A DNA stretch of 64,000 bases from Bacillus pseudomycoides (GCF_002582035.1 NZ_NUQE01000026.1:47133-111132), one strand, 5' to 3'. Shown: positions 17,719-27,163, numbered from the stretch's first letter. Notes: a model not told the origin generated them from the sequence alone. Translations and numbers: made by a program.

Positions 17719-19098
17719 TTACGATTTTGGAAGCTGAATTGTAAACGTGGTACCTTCTCCTTTTACACTATGTACTGTAATAATCCCTTCATGAAGATCA
17801 ACAATTTTTTTCACAATTGAAAGACCTAGTCCACTTCCTTCTATTGTTCTATTTCGCGCTTCATCAACTTTGTAGAATCGCTCAAAAATCTTTTCTGTCT
17901 CCTCTTCACTCATACCTAGTCCTGTGTCAGAGATAGTAAAATATAATTCCGTTTCTTTCTCTTCTCCGTAAAACGAAATGGTCCCTCCACTTTCTGTGAA
18001 TTTAATGCTATTCGTCAATAAATTTGTCCACACTTGATGGAGAAAATTTTCATCTCCATATACTTGTATACTTGGAACATCCAATTCAATCGCGACATCT
18101 TTTTCACGCCATTGCCACTCTAACATAAAAATAACATCTCTTATTTGCTTTCCAGCATCAAACATTTTCTTATCCAAAATTTGTTCTTCTTTATCTAGGG
18201 ATGCAAGCGTTAATAATTGTTTACACAAACTAGACATACGTCTACTTTCTGATTCAATAATTTTCAAATAACGCTTACGTTCTAATTCACTCATATCATT
18301 TGTTTGTAACGTTTTCGAAAATCCTTGAATGGACGCAAGAGGTGATTGAAATTCATGCGAAACGTTTGAAACAAACTCTTGCCGCATCCGATCTAAATCC
18401 TTTAAACTTTTTGCCATTTTACGAAAGCTGACAGCCAGTGTTCCAATTTCATCTTTTCGATATTCCGGCAGGGCTATGTCATACTCTCCATTTGCAATTT
18501 TCTTAGTTGCACCCGTAAATAGCTGAATAGGACGTACAATAAACCGAGCTGCAATTGCAATACAAATAATACTTATTACAACGGTTAAGCATATTAATGC
18601 AGCAAAGAAAATGCGCATTTCTCCAAATTGCTGTTCAATATCAGGACGAATAAAGAGCGCATAGTTTGTCCCATCATGTTGAATCGGAATCCCAATACTA
18701 TTTACCAGCTCATTATCAAAAAAACCTGTTATAAATAACCGTGCAGGGTACGTTGAAATACCATTGTATGTGTGCCCTTTTAATACACTATCTATTGTTT
18801 CTTCACTCACATTAATTTTTCGAAATGCATTCCCATATCGCTTTCCTTGTTTTTGATCATCTACAACATAAATTTCAAAACCAAGCTTAGAAATAGATTG
18901 TAAATACTCCTCTCGACTATGTTCATCAGACTTTTCATATAAATGTTTAACTTCTTGGGCGTATTTTAAAATCTTTTCACTGTTATATGGTTTCAAATAA
19001 ATATGATAATACACATTCGATAATAAAAAACCAACTATACTACTGACTAACATAATAACAATAGAAATTATAACAAATCGTGAATACAATGATCGCAT
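17719..19098 (-). CDS. Sensor histidine kinase
   Basis: 459 residues. Membrane helices at about 8-30 and 160-182 flank an extracytoplasmic sensor region of about 130 residues. Then HAMP (about 183-235), the phosphoacceptor box VSNVSHEFQSPL (His near 250), N box LTNSIKFTESGG, G1 SDTGLGMSEE, F box ERFYKVDEARN and G2 GSGLGLSIVKK. It autophosphorylates and passes phosphate to the response regulator gene one base upstream in the transcript. No known name can be given from sequence; the signal is unknown. Confidence 0.95.
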   Translation of the reverse strand: MRSLYSRFVIISIVIMLVSSIVGFLLSNVYYHIYLKPYNSEKILKYAQEVKHLYEKSDEHSREEYLQSISKLGFEIYVVDDQKQGKRYGNAFRKINVSEETIDSVLKGHTYNGISTYPARLFITGFFDNELVNSIGIPIQHDGTNYALFIRPDIEQQFGEMRIFFAALICLTVVISIICIAIAARFIVRPIQLFTGATKKIANGEYDIALPEYRKDEIGTLAVSFRKMAKSLKDLDRMRQEFVSNVSHEFQSPLASIQGFSKTLQTNDMSELERKRYLKIIESESRRMSSLCKQLLTLASLDKEEQILDKKMFDAGKQIRDVIFMLEWQWREKDVAIELDVPSIQVYGDENFLHQVWTNLLTNSIKFTESGGTISFYGEEKETELYFTISDTGLGMSEEETEKIFERFYKVDEARNRTIEGSGLGLSIVKKIVDLHEGIITVHSVKGEGTTFTIQLPKS

Positions 19099-19099
19099 T

Positions 19100-19771
19100 T
19101 TATTTCAACTCCAACTTATATCCAAGACCACGCACCGTCTTAATTTGAAAATCATCTGTTCGTTTAGAAAAACGATCTCGTAATCGTTTAATATGTACAT
19201 CTACGGTACGTTCATCTCCCGCAAAATCAACTCCCCATACAAGTTCAATCAATTCTTCTCGGGAAAAAATTCGCCCCGGATAACTCGCAAGTTGTGATAA
19301 TAATTCAAATTCTTTTAGCGGTAATAAAATAGTTTGTTCATGACAACGTACTTCATAGCTTTTCCGATCGATTATTGTTCCGTGTAATTGAATAATATCT
19401 GCATTTAACATTTGATAGCGACGTAACAATGCTTTCATTCGAAATAATACTTCAGCTGGTTCAAACGGTTTTACAATATAATCATCCGTTCCGACGGAAA
19501 ATCCCTTTTCCTTATCTATTAACTGATCTTTTGCCGTTAACATAATAACTGGTATATCATAATATTTTCTAATTTCTTCACAAAGTGTGTAACCATCCAT
19601 ATGTGGCATCATAATATCAACAATCGCTAAATGAATTGTTTCTTTCTCCAATATAGACTGTGCTACTTTTCCATCTTCAGCTTCCCACACTGTATAACCT
19701 TCTTTTTGAAGGTGATAACGTAGAAGTTCTCTTATATGTAAATCATCATCAGCTAATAAAATATGTATCAT
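19100..19771 (-). CDS. OmpR/PhoB-type response regulator
   Basis: 223 residues. Receiver domain (1-115) with acidic pair DD near 8-9, phosphoacceptor Asp in IVDIMMPHMDG, conserved Thr/Ala in VIMLTAKD and Lys in IVKPFEPAEV. The C-terminal winged helix (about 125-222) has LLPLKEFELLSQLASYPGRIFSREELIELVW region features and RTVDVHIKRLRDR. It is transcribed first, with its kinase one base downstream; autoregulation is usual in such pairs. It probably controls a small regulon elsewhere as no evident target lies between these genes. Confidence 0.95.
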   Translation of the reverse strand: MIHILLADDDLHIRELLRYHLQKEGYTVWEAEDGKVAQSILEKETIHLAIVDIMMPHMDGYTLCEEIRKYYDIPVIMLTAKDQLIDKEKGFSVGTDDYIVKPFEPAEVLFRMKALLRRYQMLNADIIQLHGTIIDRKSYEVRCHEQTILLPLKEFELLSQLASYPGRIFSREELIELVWGVDFAGDERTVDVHIKRLRDRFSKRTDDFQIKTVRGLGYKLELK

Positions 19772-19843
19772 TTATCTCGAGTCCTTTCTTCAGTTAGTAC
19801 GACTTTACATTATAAGATTGATACAAAATATGCAAGAAAAAAA

Positions 19844-19864
19844 GAGAAAGCACTCTGCTCCCTC
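19844..19864 (-). terminator. Terminator after the DUF1015 gene
   Basis: On the minus strand GAGGGAGCA-GAG-TGCTTTCTC (with G-T wobbles) is followed by TTTTTTTC. It begins right at the stop codon and separates the serine operon from the two-component genes. Confidence 0.75.
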
Positions 19865-19866
19865 TT

Positions 19867-21114
19867 CTACTCTAACGAATGAATAAATAAACCACTGCGA
19901 AGCTTCGGTTCAAACCACGTTGATTTTGGCGGCATAACTTCTCCCGCATCCGCAATATCCAGTAAATCTTCCATTGTTGTTGGATACATAGAAAAAGCAA
20001 CAGTCCACCCTTCCTCATCAACCATTCTTTCTAGCTCTTTTAGTCCGCGTATTCCTCCTACAAAATCAATTCTGTCATTTGTACGAGGATCATCAATATT
20101 TAAAATCGCATGTAACAACTGTTCTTGTAAAATTGATACATCTAACCTTTTTACAACATCATATGCATCGAACATATTTGCTTTTGCAGTCAATTTATAC
20201 CATACCTTATTCAAATACATCCCAAATGTATGACGCTCTTCTGGTTTATATGGTGCTACTTTTGCTTTTTCTACATAAAAAGCTTGAGATATTTCTTGTA
20301 AGAACTGTTCTTCTGATAATCCATTTATATCCCTTACAATGCGATTATAGTCCCAAATCGATAATTCATCTTTCGGGAAAAGTACAGATAAAAAGTAATT
20401 AAATTCTTCGTCACCTGTATAATTGGAATATGCTTCGCGGCGCATCATTCCAACTTTCACAGCAGATGCTGAGCGATGATGACCATCAGCAATATATAAA
20501 GAAGGTATTTCCTCAAACTGTTCTATTAATGTAGCAATAACTCTTTCTTCATGAATAATCCACGCTTTATGCCTAATTGCATTATCTGCTGTAAATTCAT
20601 AAACCGGGCTATGCGTTGCTTTCCAATTTGCAATTACGTTTGCAATTTCATGTTTCCCGCGATATGTTACAAATATAGGTCCAGTATGAGCATTGCATAC
20701 ATCAACATGACGAATGCGATCTTTTTCTTTTTCAGCTCTTGTCCGTTCATGTTTCTTAATAGTGTCGTTCATATATTCATCAATCGATGTACAAACAACA
20801 AGTCCAGTTTGAGAACGACCATTCATTGTAAGTTCATAAATGTAAAAACATGCTTTCTCTTCTTGTATAAGCACACCTGTTTCAACCATATGTTGTAAAT
20901 TTCTCTTTGCTTTCTCATACACAGCGTTATCATAAGGTGAAATAGATGGATTTAAATCAATTTCAGCCTTATCAATATGCAAAAATGAATAAGGATTATC
21001 TTTTACAATTTCTCTTGCTTCATTACTATTGAGTACATCATACGGAAGAGCAGCTACTTCTTTTGCGCGCTCTTGTACAGGGCGAATTGCACGAAATGGT
21101 TTAATGGTTACCAA
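19867..21114 (-). CDS. DUF1015 family protein
   Basis: 415 residues. The N-terminus IKPFRAIRPVQERAKEVAALPYDVL and the motif IADGHHRSASA near 210 are diagnostic of DUF1015 (also called HTH/SpoOJ-like in some annotations). Function is not established; members often sit beside serA/serC, as here, which suggests a link to serine or phosphohydroxypyruvate metabolism. The start is a TTG at 21114 with AAAGGAGAG six bases upstream; an ATG further up falls inside the repeat. The ribosome site borders the TTTAT end of a deleted bcr1-like element that fills the space from serA. Possibly a kinase-like fold, but I cannot show it. Confidence 0.85.
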   Translation of the reverse strand: MVTIKPFRAIRPVQERAKEVAALPYDVLNSNEAREIVKDNPYSFLHIDKAEIDLNPSISPYDNAVYEKAKRNLQHMVETGVLIQEEKACFYIYELTMNGRSQTGLVVCTSIDEYMNDTIKKHERTRAEKEKDRIRHVDVCNAHTGPIFVTYRGKHEIANVIANWKATHSPVYEFTADNAIRHKAWIIHEERVIATLIEQFEEIPSLYIADGHHRSASAVKVGMMRREAYSNYTGDEEFNYFLSVLFPKDELSIWDYNRIVRDINGLSEEQFLQEISQAFYVEKAKVAPYKPEERHTFGMYLNKVWYKLTAKANMFDAYDVVKRLDVSILQEQLLHAILNIDDPRTNDRIDFVGGIRGLKELERMVDEEGWTVAFSMYPTTMEDLLDIADAGEVMPPKSTWFEPKLRSGLFIHSLE

Positions 21115-21126
21115 TGAAATCTCTCC

Positions 21127-21235
21127 TTTATCCCACATTAACAAGCAGTAAGACCTCCACCTCAAGATTCAAAGAGAAACGAGGAAGACAGGTGGGGGAT
21201 AAAGAATTCCCCCACTGATAGAAGTTTCACTTTAT
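21127..21235 (-). repeat. bcr1-like repeat, internally deleted, between serA and DUF1015
   Basis: 109 bases in inverse orientation, TTTAT at 21127-21131 and 21231-21235. Both ends match the complete copies (GCAGTAAGACCTCCACCTC... and CCCCCACTGATAGAAGTTTCAC). The serA stop codon (21232-21234) lies in the right-hand TTTAT, and the left-hand one abuts the DUF1015 ribosome site, so the element is exactly the spacer of the operon. The middle part also forms CCCCCACTG/ggtggggg pairing. Confidence 0.8.
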
Positions 21236-22404
21236 ACAATCATCCGTACTGCTACGACACCTGTAATGTTTCTAATAGTTGCAACAACATCTTCTTTAAT
21301 AATATCATCTATACCGTTATCAATATCAATCATTGTATATGCAAAAGAGCCTTTACTACGGTTGATCATATCTGCAATATTAATATGATGCTCTGCCAAA
21401 CACGCTGTAATTTGGCCCACCATGTTCGGAATATTTTGATGCGCAATTGTAATTCGTTTCTTTCCGATATAAGGAAGTTCTACATTTGGATAATTAACCG
21501 AATTACGAATATTACCAGTTTCTAAAAAGTCTCGCAGCTGCCGAGATGCCATAACCGCACAATTTTCTTCTGACTCATTGGTAGATGCTCCGAGATGTGG
21601 TGTTGCAATGACATTTTTCATTTGTAGCACACGCTCATTTGGAAAATCTGTTATATAATGCTTCACAATGCCCGCCTCAAGTGCTTGTTCTAATGCCGTT
21701 TCATCAACAAGCTCTCCACGAGAGAAATTTAAAATACGAACTCCCTTTTTCATTACTTGAAATGCATGTTCATTTATTATGTCTCGCGTTTGTTCGACTA
21801 ACGGAACATGCAAAGTGATATAGTCACATGTTGCAAAAATTTCCTCTAAACTGAATGCTCGCTGCACTTGTCTAGATAACCGCCAAGCTGTTTCAACAGA
21901 AACATATGGATCATAACCAACAACATCCATCCCTAATGATAGAGCATCGTTTGCAACTAGAGCTCCAACTGCTCCTAGTCCAATAACGCCAAGTCGCTTC
22001 CCTGCAATCTCTGAACCAACATATTGCTTTTTCCCTTTCTCGACAAGCTGTGGTACCTCTTCCCCTTGCAAATCTTTTGTCCACACAATCCCATCTACAA
22101 GATTACGAGATGACATAATTAAACTTGCAAGTACAATTTCTTTTACCGCATTCGCATTAGCCCCTGGTGTATTAAAAATAACAATTCCTTTCTCTGTACA
22201 GCGCTCAACTGGTATGTTATTTACACCTGCACCCGCTCTAGCGATGGCTTTTAACTGCTCAGAAAACTCCTCATGATGCAATGAATAGCTGCGCAGCAAA
22301 ATACCATCAGGCTGCTCAATTGTTTCTCCTACTCTATATGTATCTGTTGAAAAAGTAGAAATCCCTTTTTCAGCAATTTGATTCAACGTTTGAATATGAA
22401 ACAT
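21232..22404 (-). CDS. serA: D-3-phosphoglycerate dehydrogenase
   Basis: Oxidises 3-phosphoglycerate to 3-phosphohydroxypyruvate with NAD, the first step of serine synthesis. 390 residues: substrate domain, NAD fold GVIGLGAVGALVA (about 140), catalytic Arg in NFSRGELVDE, Glu in FPNERVLQ and His in TPHLGAST, then a C-terminal ACT domain (about 318-390) for feedback control. This is the short form without the intervening domain. It starts 12 bases after serC. Its stop TAA is supplied by the end of a bcr1-like repeat (ATTGTA|TAA), so the last codons may differ from those of relatives. Confidence 0.95.
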   Translation of the reverse strand: MFHIQTLNQIAEKGISTFSTDTYRVGETIEQPDGILLRSYSLHHEEFSEQLKAIARAGAGVNNIPVERCTEKGIVIFNTPGANANAVKEIVLASLIMSSRNLVDGIVWTKDLQGEEVPQLVEKGKKQYVGSEIAGKRLGVIGLGAVGALVANDALSLGMDVVGYDPYVSVETAWRLSRQVQRAFSLEEIFATCDYITLHVPLVEQTRDIINEHAFQVMKKGVRILNFSRGELVDETALEQALEAGIVKHYITDFPNERVLQMKNVIATPHLGASTNESEENCAVMASRQLRDFLETGNIRNSVNYPNVELPYIGKKRITIAHQNIPNMVGQITACLAEHHINIADMINRSKGSFAYTMIDIDNGIDDIIKEDVVATIRNITGVVAVRMIV

Positions 22405-22416
22405 TTCTTCATCCCC

Positions 22417-23499
22417 TTATTTGTGTTTCTTTTCAAATATATGCATAAAATCCACAAGCGCTTGTACGCCCTCTACTGGCATTGCGTTATAAATGCTAGC
22501 GCGCATACCACCAACAGAACGATGGCCTTTTAATGTTTCAAAACCGTGCTTTTTTGCTTCTTGTATAAACAATGCATCTAGTTCATTTGAAGATGTTGTA
22601 AATGGAATATTCATTAAAGATCGATACGTAGCATTTACTGGTGAAGTGAATAAACTTGATTCATCTAAAAAATTGTATAAAATCGCTGCTTTTTCGTGAT
22701 TTCTTTTCTCTATTGTCTGCACACCGCCTTGCGCTTTCACCCATTGTAAAACTAACTTTGTTACATAAATGCTAAAGGAAGGTGGAGTATTATAAAGTGA
22801 ATTATGTTTACTGTAAGTTTCATAGTTTAGCATAGCCGGACAAGAAGAATTAGCAGAGCCAATTAAATCTTTACGAACGATAACAACCGTTAATCCTGCA
22901 GGTCCTAAGTTTTTCTGTGCTCCGGCATAAATAAGGCCGAATTTTGTTATATCATACTCTTCAGATAAAATATTTGAAGACATATCAGCAACGAGTGGAA
23001 TTTCTCCTGTTTCAGGAATGTTGACATAACGCGTGCCCTCAATTGTATTATTCGTTGTAATATGCATATAATCTATTTCTCGAGAGAAAAGTGTGCTATC
23101 TATTTCTGGAATGGATGTAAATTTATCATTTTCTGAAGAAGCAATAACAGAAACGGTTCCAATTTTTTCCACTTCTTGAATTGCCTTTTTTGACCAAGAA
23201 CCTGTATGTACATATGCTGCGTGCTTATATCGGTGCATTAAATTTAGTGGAATCATGGAGAATTGTAAAGATGCGCCTCCTTGTATAAAAAGCACTTCAT
23301 AATTTTTAGGGATATTCATTAATTCACAAAGTAGTTGTTTCGTTTCATCTATAATGTCCTGAAATGCTGTGGATCTATGACTCATTTCCATTACAGACAT
23401 ACCTGTTTCATGATAATTTAATAATTCTTTTTGTACTTGCTCTAAAACGGGTATTGGAAGTATAGATGGACCAGCTGAAAAATTGTATACTCGATGCAT
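22417..23499 (-). CDS. serC: Phosphoserine aminotransferase
   Basis: PLP enzyme of the class V fold that converts 3-phosphohydroxypyruvate and glutamate to phosphoserine. 360 residues, the usual length. Visible: YNFSAGPSILP at the N-terminus, EMSHRS, FIQGGASLQFSMIP, VADMSSNI and the PLP lysine in YAGAQKNLGPAGLTVV (about 197). The end GGMRASIYNAMP is typical. It is the first gene of the serC-serA-DUF1015 unit, behind a good sigma-A promoter at 23547-23575 and a complete bcr1-like repeat further up. No serB is seen here. Confidence 0.95.
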   Translation of the reverse strand: MHRVYNFSAGPSILPIPVLEQVQKELLNYHETGMSVMEMSHRSTAFQDIIDETKQLLCELMNIPKNYEVLFIQGGASLQFSMIPLNLMHRYKHAAYVHTGSWSKKAIQEVEKIGTVSVIASSENDKFTSIPEIDSTLFSREIDYMHITTNNTIEGTRYVNIPETGEIPLVADMSSNILSEEYDITKFGLIYAGAQKNLGPAGLTVVIVRKDLIGSANSSCPAMLNYETYSKHNSLYNTPPSFSIYVTKLVLQWVKAQGGVQTIEKRNHEKAAILYNFLDESSLFTSPVNATYRSLMNIPFTTSSNELDALFIQEAKKHGFETLKGHRSVGGMRASIYNAMPVEGVQALVDFMHIFEKKHK

Positions 23500-23546
23500 C
23501 TCATTCTCCTCTTTCCTTTATATTTAAAAATTTTTAAACTTTCTGA

Positions 23547-23575
23547 ATTATAACCCATATAAAATACTCGGTCAA
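23547..23575 (-). promoter_or_regulatory. Sigma-A promoter of serC
   Basis: On the minus strand TTGACC, 17 bases, TATAAT. The -10 box is about 48 bases ahead of the serC ATG. Confidence 0.75.
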
Positions 23576-23633
23576 ACTGTTTCTCTCATTTTATTCCAAG
23601 ACGTATTGGAACCGTTCGCACAAGTAATTTTTT

Positions 23634-23788
23634 ATAAAGTGAAACTTCCATAAGTGGGAGTTTTTTCATCCCCCACTTATGGTTAGTTGAACCAATCGGG
23701 CTTTTACGGGCAGTTATCCTCCACCTATCTTCTTCACTTCTCTCTGAATCTTGAGGTGGGGGTTTACTGCCCGTTAATGCGGGATAAA
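23634..23788 (+). repeat. Complete bcr1-like repeat (155 bp)
   Basis: Bounded by ATAAA at 23634-23638 and 23784-23788, 155 bases in total. Left part holds a long hairpin (CCATAAGTGGGAG ... CCCCCACTTATGG), then GGTTAGTTGAACCAATCGGGC, and a right part with GGGCAGTTATCC and TTACTGCCCGTTAATGC. It aligns base by base with the copy at 43057. Compensating changes are visible in the stem (AAGT/ACTT here, CAGT/ACTG there). Size and TTTAT ends match my recollection of the bcr1 element of the B. cereus group, which has no coding capacity. Confidence 0.85.
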
Positions 23789-23806
23789 GTGAAACTTCTC
23801 CACTAA
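23784..23806 (+). repeat. Partial second bcr1-like copy in tandem
   Basis: Directly after the complete element the sequence restarts with ATAAAGTGAAACTTCTCCACT, the left end of the repeat, then diverges. The two share the ATAAA. Confidence 0.6.
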
Positions 23807-23889
23807 CAATCAGCTGAATCCATCAACCACTATGAGCAGCCCTCACCTTCTCTCTTTCTAAATATTGAGTCAAGTGAACCAAAATACAA

Positions 23890-23919
23890 AAAGTGTTAAG
23901 CACGTCTGCTTAACACTTT
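23890..23919 (-). terminator. Terminator after the DUF378 gene
   Basis: Perfect arms AAAGTGTTAAGCA / TGCTTAACACTTT around CGTC, with flanking T on the minus strand, 20 bases past the stop. Confidence 0.85.
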
Positions 23920-23939
23920 GAATAATAATTGTATAATTG

Positions 23940-24131
23940 CTAATTACTTGCAAAAAAACGGTCGTAGATTTGGTATAGTGCAGAAAGACCAATAAGCCAA
24001 TAAATAGTGTCAACAAGTGCTGGTACAGAACCAAAAAGTTTTTCTACTAGGTTAAAATCTAACGCAACAAATAACCAATTCAACCCGCCAATAATCACCA
24101 GAATTGCTGTAAGGTAAGACAAAAATTTCAT
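23940..24131 (-). CDS. DUF378 small membrane protein
   Basis: 63 residues with two hydrophobic helices (about 4-26 and 38-56) joined by LVEKLFGSVPALVD. The pattern GGLNWLFVALDFNLVEKLFG is the signature of DUF378. Function unknown; such proteins are small two-helix inner membrane proteins. A purine-rich GAGGGGGC ribosome site precedes the ATG. Monocistronic with its own terminator. Confidence 0.85.
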   Translation of the reverse strand: MKFLSYLTAILVIIGGLNWLFVALDFNLVEKLFGSVPALVDTIYWLIGLSALYQIYDRFFASN

Positions 24132-24226
24132 TATGATTGCCCCCTCGGTGAAAAATGGTGAAAGACCTTTCGCTATATTATATGTGGTAAATTCTTAAAC
24201 TTGCACATTTTTTTTCGATAAAATAA

Positions 24227-24262
24227 AAAATAGAAAGATCCTTTGCAAGACCTTTCTATTTT
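24227..24262 (-). terminator. Terminator after the NETI protein gene
   Basis: AAAATAGAAAG / CTTTCTATTTT arms overlap the stop codon region at 24256; a T-rich stretch follows on the minus strand. Confidence 0.75.
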
Positions 24263-24456
24263 ACTTTTCCTTCAAATACTATTTTTCGTCCACACGGCTC
24301 TACAACTGTTTTCCCATCTCTTTTTACCTCATGAAAAATAGGCTCTTCCATTCGACGAGAAGGTGTATATCCTTCTTTTTCCATTCTCTCTAAACACTGT
24401 GCAATTGTTTCATCTGGTAATACTTCAAATTTTTTCTTCTTTAATTGTTTTGTCAT
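24256..24456 (-). CDS. NETI-motif protein (YebG-like)
   Basis: 66 residues, charged. The region [34 protein letters not shown] matches the small NETI-motif family of Bacillus (here the motif reads DETI). No catalytic residues are evident; function unknown. It starts four bases after the MFS gene stop, so the two are cotranscribed from the MFS side. Confidence 0.75.
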   Translation of the reverse strand: MTKQLKKKKFEVLPDETIAQCLERMEKEGYTPSRRMEEPIFHEVKRDGKTVVEPCGRKIVFEGKVK

Positions 24457-24460
24457 TGTT

Positions 24461-25636
24461 TTACCTACTTTCTACTTTCCGTACCATTGATTGACTTCTC
24501 ATATATGTCATATAAATAATCGATATAACTGCCATGACAATCATAACAGCAAGAAAAAAGCTTGTATACTGTATTTTCTCTATAAACAGGCCGCCTAATA
24601 CAGGACCCGTAATGCTTCCGATACTAAAAGCAATTCCGCACAAAATATTTCCTGCTGGTAGTAAGTGCTTTGGTAATAAATCTGTCATATAACCAAGCCC
24701 CAGTGAAAAACATGATCCAATGACCATGCCCCCAATTAACATAAACGCAAATACAAATCCATAATACTCATCAAATACAGCTGCTAATAGAAAAATCAAT
24801 GTACTAATGCTAAATGACCATGTTAGAATACGCTCCCTTCCAAACCGATCGCTAAGCATACCAAGCGGAATTTGCGTAACAATTCCACCAATAGCAAACG
24901 CTGGTAATAAAAATGAAATTTGCTCCACTGACCAACCTTTCCGCATTGCGTATACAGGTAAATTACTATTAAGCATCGCTTCCAATGCTCCATAAGCTAA
25001 CGGTGCAAGCAGTGCAATCCAGCCAATCATCAACACTTGTTTATAACGCTGCAAAGAAGATTCACTTTCTTCATACACTTCCCCTTGATCCGGGAATGTA
25101 TTTTGCGTCGGAATCAGCAATAACCAGCCTATTAAACAAAGAATTGTTGATACAATAAACGGAGTTGCAATACCATATTGTACTGTACTTGCTAAATACG
25201 GTCCGATTGCAAAACCGATACCGAAAAATGCTCCGTAAATGGAAACTTGTTTTCCTACTTTATGTGGGCTTGCAGTCGTTGTTATCCATGTTTGCGTCCC
25301 AACATGAAGCATATGATCTCCTACCCCAACTAAAAAACGAAGAACAAACCACACCCAAAAAGAATATGTTTGTGTAAATAAAAATAGTGCTCCAACAACA
25401 ATAAAGCCCCCAATTACAATAAGAGGCTTCATCCCAAATTTTTGCATCGGTTTCTCAAGCCAAGGTGAAATAACAAGAATCCCAATATATAATGCCGTAG
25501 CATGAATACCATTAAAACTTGAGCTAATCCCTTCCTTCTCAAAAATCATTGCAATTGCTGGCAACAACATACCTTGTGAAAGTCCAGATATAGCAACAAT
25601 TCCAATCATAACCCAAAACGTATACCGTCTCCCCAT
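24461..25636 (-). CDS. MFS transporter
   Basis: 391 residues with twelve predicted membrane helices, the first at about 5-25 and the last at about 365-385. The loop 2-3 region reads [20 protein letters not shown] and the second-half repeat is [14 protein letters not shown], the classic MFS loop motif. The start at 25636 follows GAGGGAG by ten bases; an open frame extends 26 codons further up but those residues are polar and lack a site. Direction and substrate are not predictable, though drug efflux is common in this family. Upstream in operon with the NETI gene. Confidence 0.85.
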   Translation of the reverse strand: MGRRYTFWVMIGIVAISGLSQGMLLPAIAMIFEKEGISSSFNGIHATALYIGILVISPWLEKPMQKFGMKPLIVIGGFIVVGALFLFTQTYSFWVWFVLRFLVGVGDHMLHVGTQTWITTTASPHKVGKQVSIYGAFFGIGFAIGPYLASTVQYGIATPFIVSTILCLIGWLLLIPTQNTFPDQGEVYEESESSLQRYKQVLMIGWIALLAPLAYGALEAMLNSNLPVYAMRKGWSVEQISFLLPAFAIGGIVTQIPLGMLSDRFGRERILTWSFSISTLIFLLAAVFDEYYGFVFAFMLIGGMVIGSCFSLGLGYMTDLLPKHLLPAGNILCGIAFSIGSITGPVLGGLFIEKIQYTSFFLAVMIVMAVISIIYMTYMRSQSMVRKVESR

Positions 25637-25722
25637 TTTATTACGCTCCCTCTTTGAACTCACATCCTTTATTATAGCTGTTTTATCCATAAATCGTATA
25701 CTCTCAATTTTCAAAAAAATAA

Positions 25723-25746
25723 AGCTAGAAGTCCAAACTTCTAGCT
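25723..25746 (-). terminator. Terminator between the 100-residue protein gene and the MFS gene
   Basis: AGCTAGAAGT / ACTTCTAGCT arms with a four-base loop; the minus strand continues TTATTTTTTTG. It sits two bases past the stop at 25748. Confidence 0.8.
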
Positions 25747-25747
25747 C

Positions 25748-26050
25748 TCAGCCTTCCCATATTTGAGCTTTCACATATTTCTGCATATGATTTGAAAATG
25801 ATTTCAAATTAGGGGTATACACAGCGGGTTGCTGCACAACTACACCTTGTACTGGATTCAAATAGATTACATAATACTTCGTTCCATATACTGGAGGGAA
25901 TGTTTGAAAATATAATTTCTGAATATGCGTATTAGTTCCGTTTAACAAAGGATGCTTTTGTACAGTTCCATAACTAATAGATGGATAAACAGTTGTTCTT
26001 GGAATAATTGTCGATATGAACGTAACTGGTTCTATATAAAAAATATTCAT
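25748..26050 (-). CDS. Hypothetical protein of 100 residues
   Basis: A good AAAGGAG site precedes the ATG and a terminator follows, so this is a real single-gene unit. The sequence is rich in Y, P, V, T and I (ISTIIPRTTVYPSISYG, FPPVYGTKYYVIYLNP), has no signal peptide and no cysteine. The composition recalls small spore- or surface-associated Bacillus proteins, but I recognise no family. Confidence 0.65.
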   Translation of the reverse strand: MNIFYIEPVTFISTIIPRTTVYPSISYGTVQKHPLLNGTNTHIQKLYFQTFPPVYGTKYYVIYLNPVQGVVVQQPAVYTPNLKSFSNHMQKYVKAQIWEG

Positions 26051-26128
26051 GATTCTTCTCCTTTTAGAAACAATAACACTACAGTATATGTTATATATTC
26101 ACAAAAGAAAGTGGATAGGAATAATTTA

Positions 26129-27025
26129 CTATCCTTTTAAAAATATAATCATTTCGTTTATAAACACTTCTAAACAATCGATAAATGGAGAATGTCCACA
26201 ATCCTCTAGTACGACTAATTTTGCATTTGGCAGATGCTTTGCTAGCTCTTCACCAACTGCTTTGGGAACAACATAATCACGATCACCTTGGAAAACTAAT
26301 GTTGGTACTTGAATACGATTAATATTCCCATTCCCAGCTACAACTCCGTTATGTTCGTCTGATATATTGAACGTTACAAGCGCGTAATTTACATCAACAA
26401 AATTACGCTGCGTTAACATATCATCAAGATATTTTTCATACCGCTCTGGATCAGGTTGATGCTTGGTGTAGATAAGCAAATTCCATATAGTGCGATAATA
26501 TTGCTTATTCTTTTGTTTTAAAGCTTCCACAACAGGTACAATTTGAACAGGATCTTGCGAAATTTCTTCTTTTGTTTTCAATAAGTCTGAAACAATCGGC
26601 TGACCGTTTATATCCTTCTTAAAAATCGGATATCCTTTCATCCCTACAGATTCAACTAGTATGAGCTTTTTCACATCCATCGGATAAGAAGCTGCAAACT
26701 GCATAGCAACTCCTCCCCCCATTGACCATCCTACCAATGAAAAATTTTTCAATTGCAATTCATTCACGAACAACTTTACGTCTTGTGCAAAATCATTTAG
26801 TGAATCGATAGGCTGATGGTAAGTTGAAAGGCCAAAACCACGTAAATCAAGAGCATAAATATGGTAAGAATTTTGTAACTGTTCTATAACTAAATCCCAA
26901 TGCTGTGAAGATGTCATATTCCCGTGAATAAGTACTAATATTTCTGTTCCACTTCCCGCTTCTTGATAGGCAATTGTTTCTCCGTTTGATAATGCTACTG
27001 ACTTCATAATTGCAGGTTTAATCAT
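26129..27025 (-). CDS. Alpha/beta hydrolase
   Basis: 298 residues. The oxyanion region is LVLIHGNMTSSQHWD, the nucleophile elbow is VGWSMGGGVAM (Ser near 105), acid Asp in FQGDRDYVVP and His in EDCGHSPFID near the C-terminus. A lid-like insertion (about 135-215) follows the nucleophile. Probably an esterase or lactonase-type enzyme of the cytoplasm; substrate unknown. Start at 27025 lies eight bases after GAGGGGGT; an ATG 12 codons earlier lacks a site. It is transcribed away from the MarR gene. Confidence 0.9.
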   Translation of the reverse strand: MIKPAIMKSVALSNGETIAYQEAGSGTEILVLIHGNMTSSQHWDLVIEQLQNSYHIYALDLRGFGLSTYHQPIDSLNDFAQDVKLFVNELQLKNFSLVGWSMGGGVAMQFAASYPMDVKKLILVESVGMKGYPIFKKDINGQPIVSDLLKTKEEISQDPVQIVPVVEALKQKNKQYYRTIWNLLIYTKHQPDPERYEKYLDDMLTQRNFVDVNYALVTFNISDEHNGVVAGNGNINRIQVPTLVFQGDRDYVVPKAVGEELAKHLPNAKLVVLEDCGHSPFIDCLEVFINEMIIFLKG

Positions 27026-27163
27026 CCTCTTTACCCCCTCAAAATTATCAATAACACACAATTAAAAAGACAGAAAATTCTCAATTAAATAATACCATAC
27101 AGAATATACGTTCTCAATCTATAAATTAACGTATTTTTAACATAAGCATAGCGCACAGGTCAC

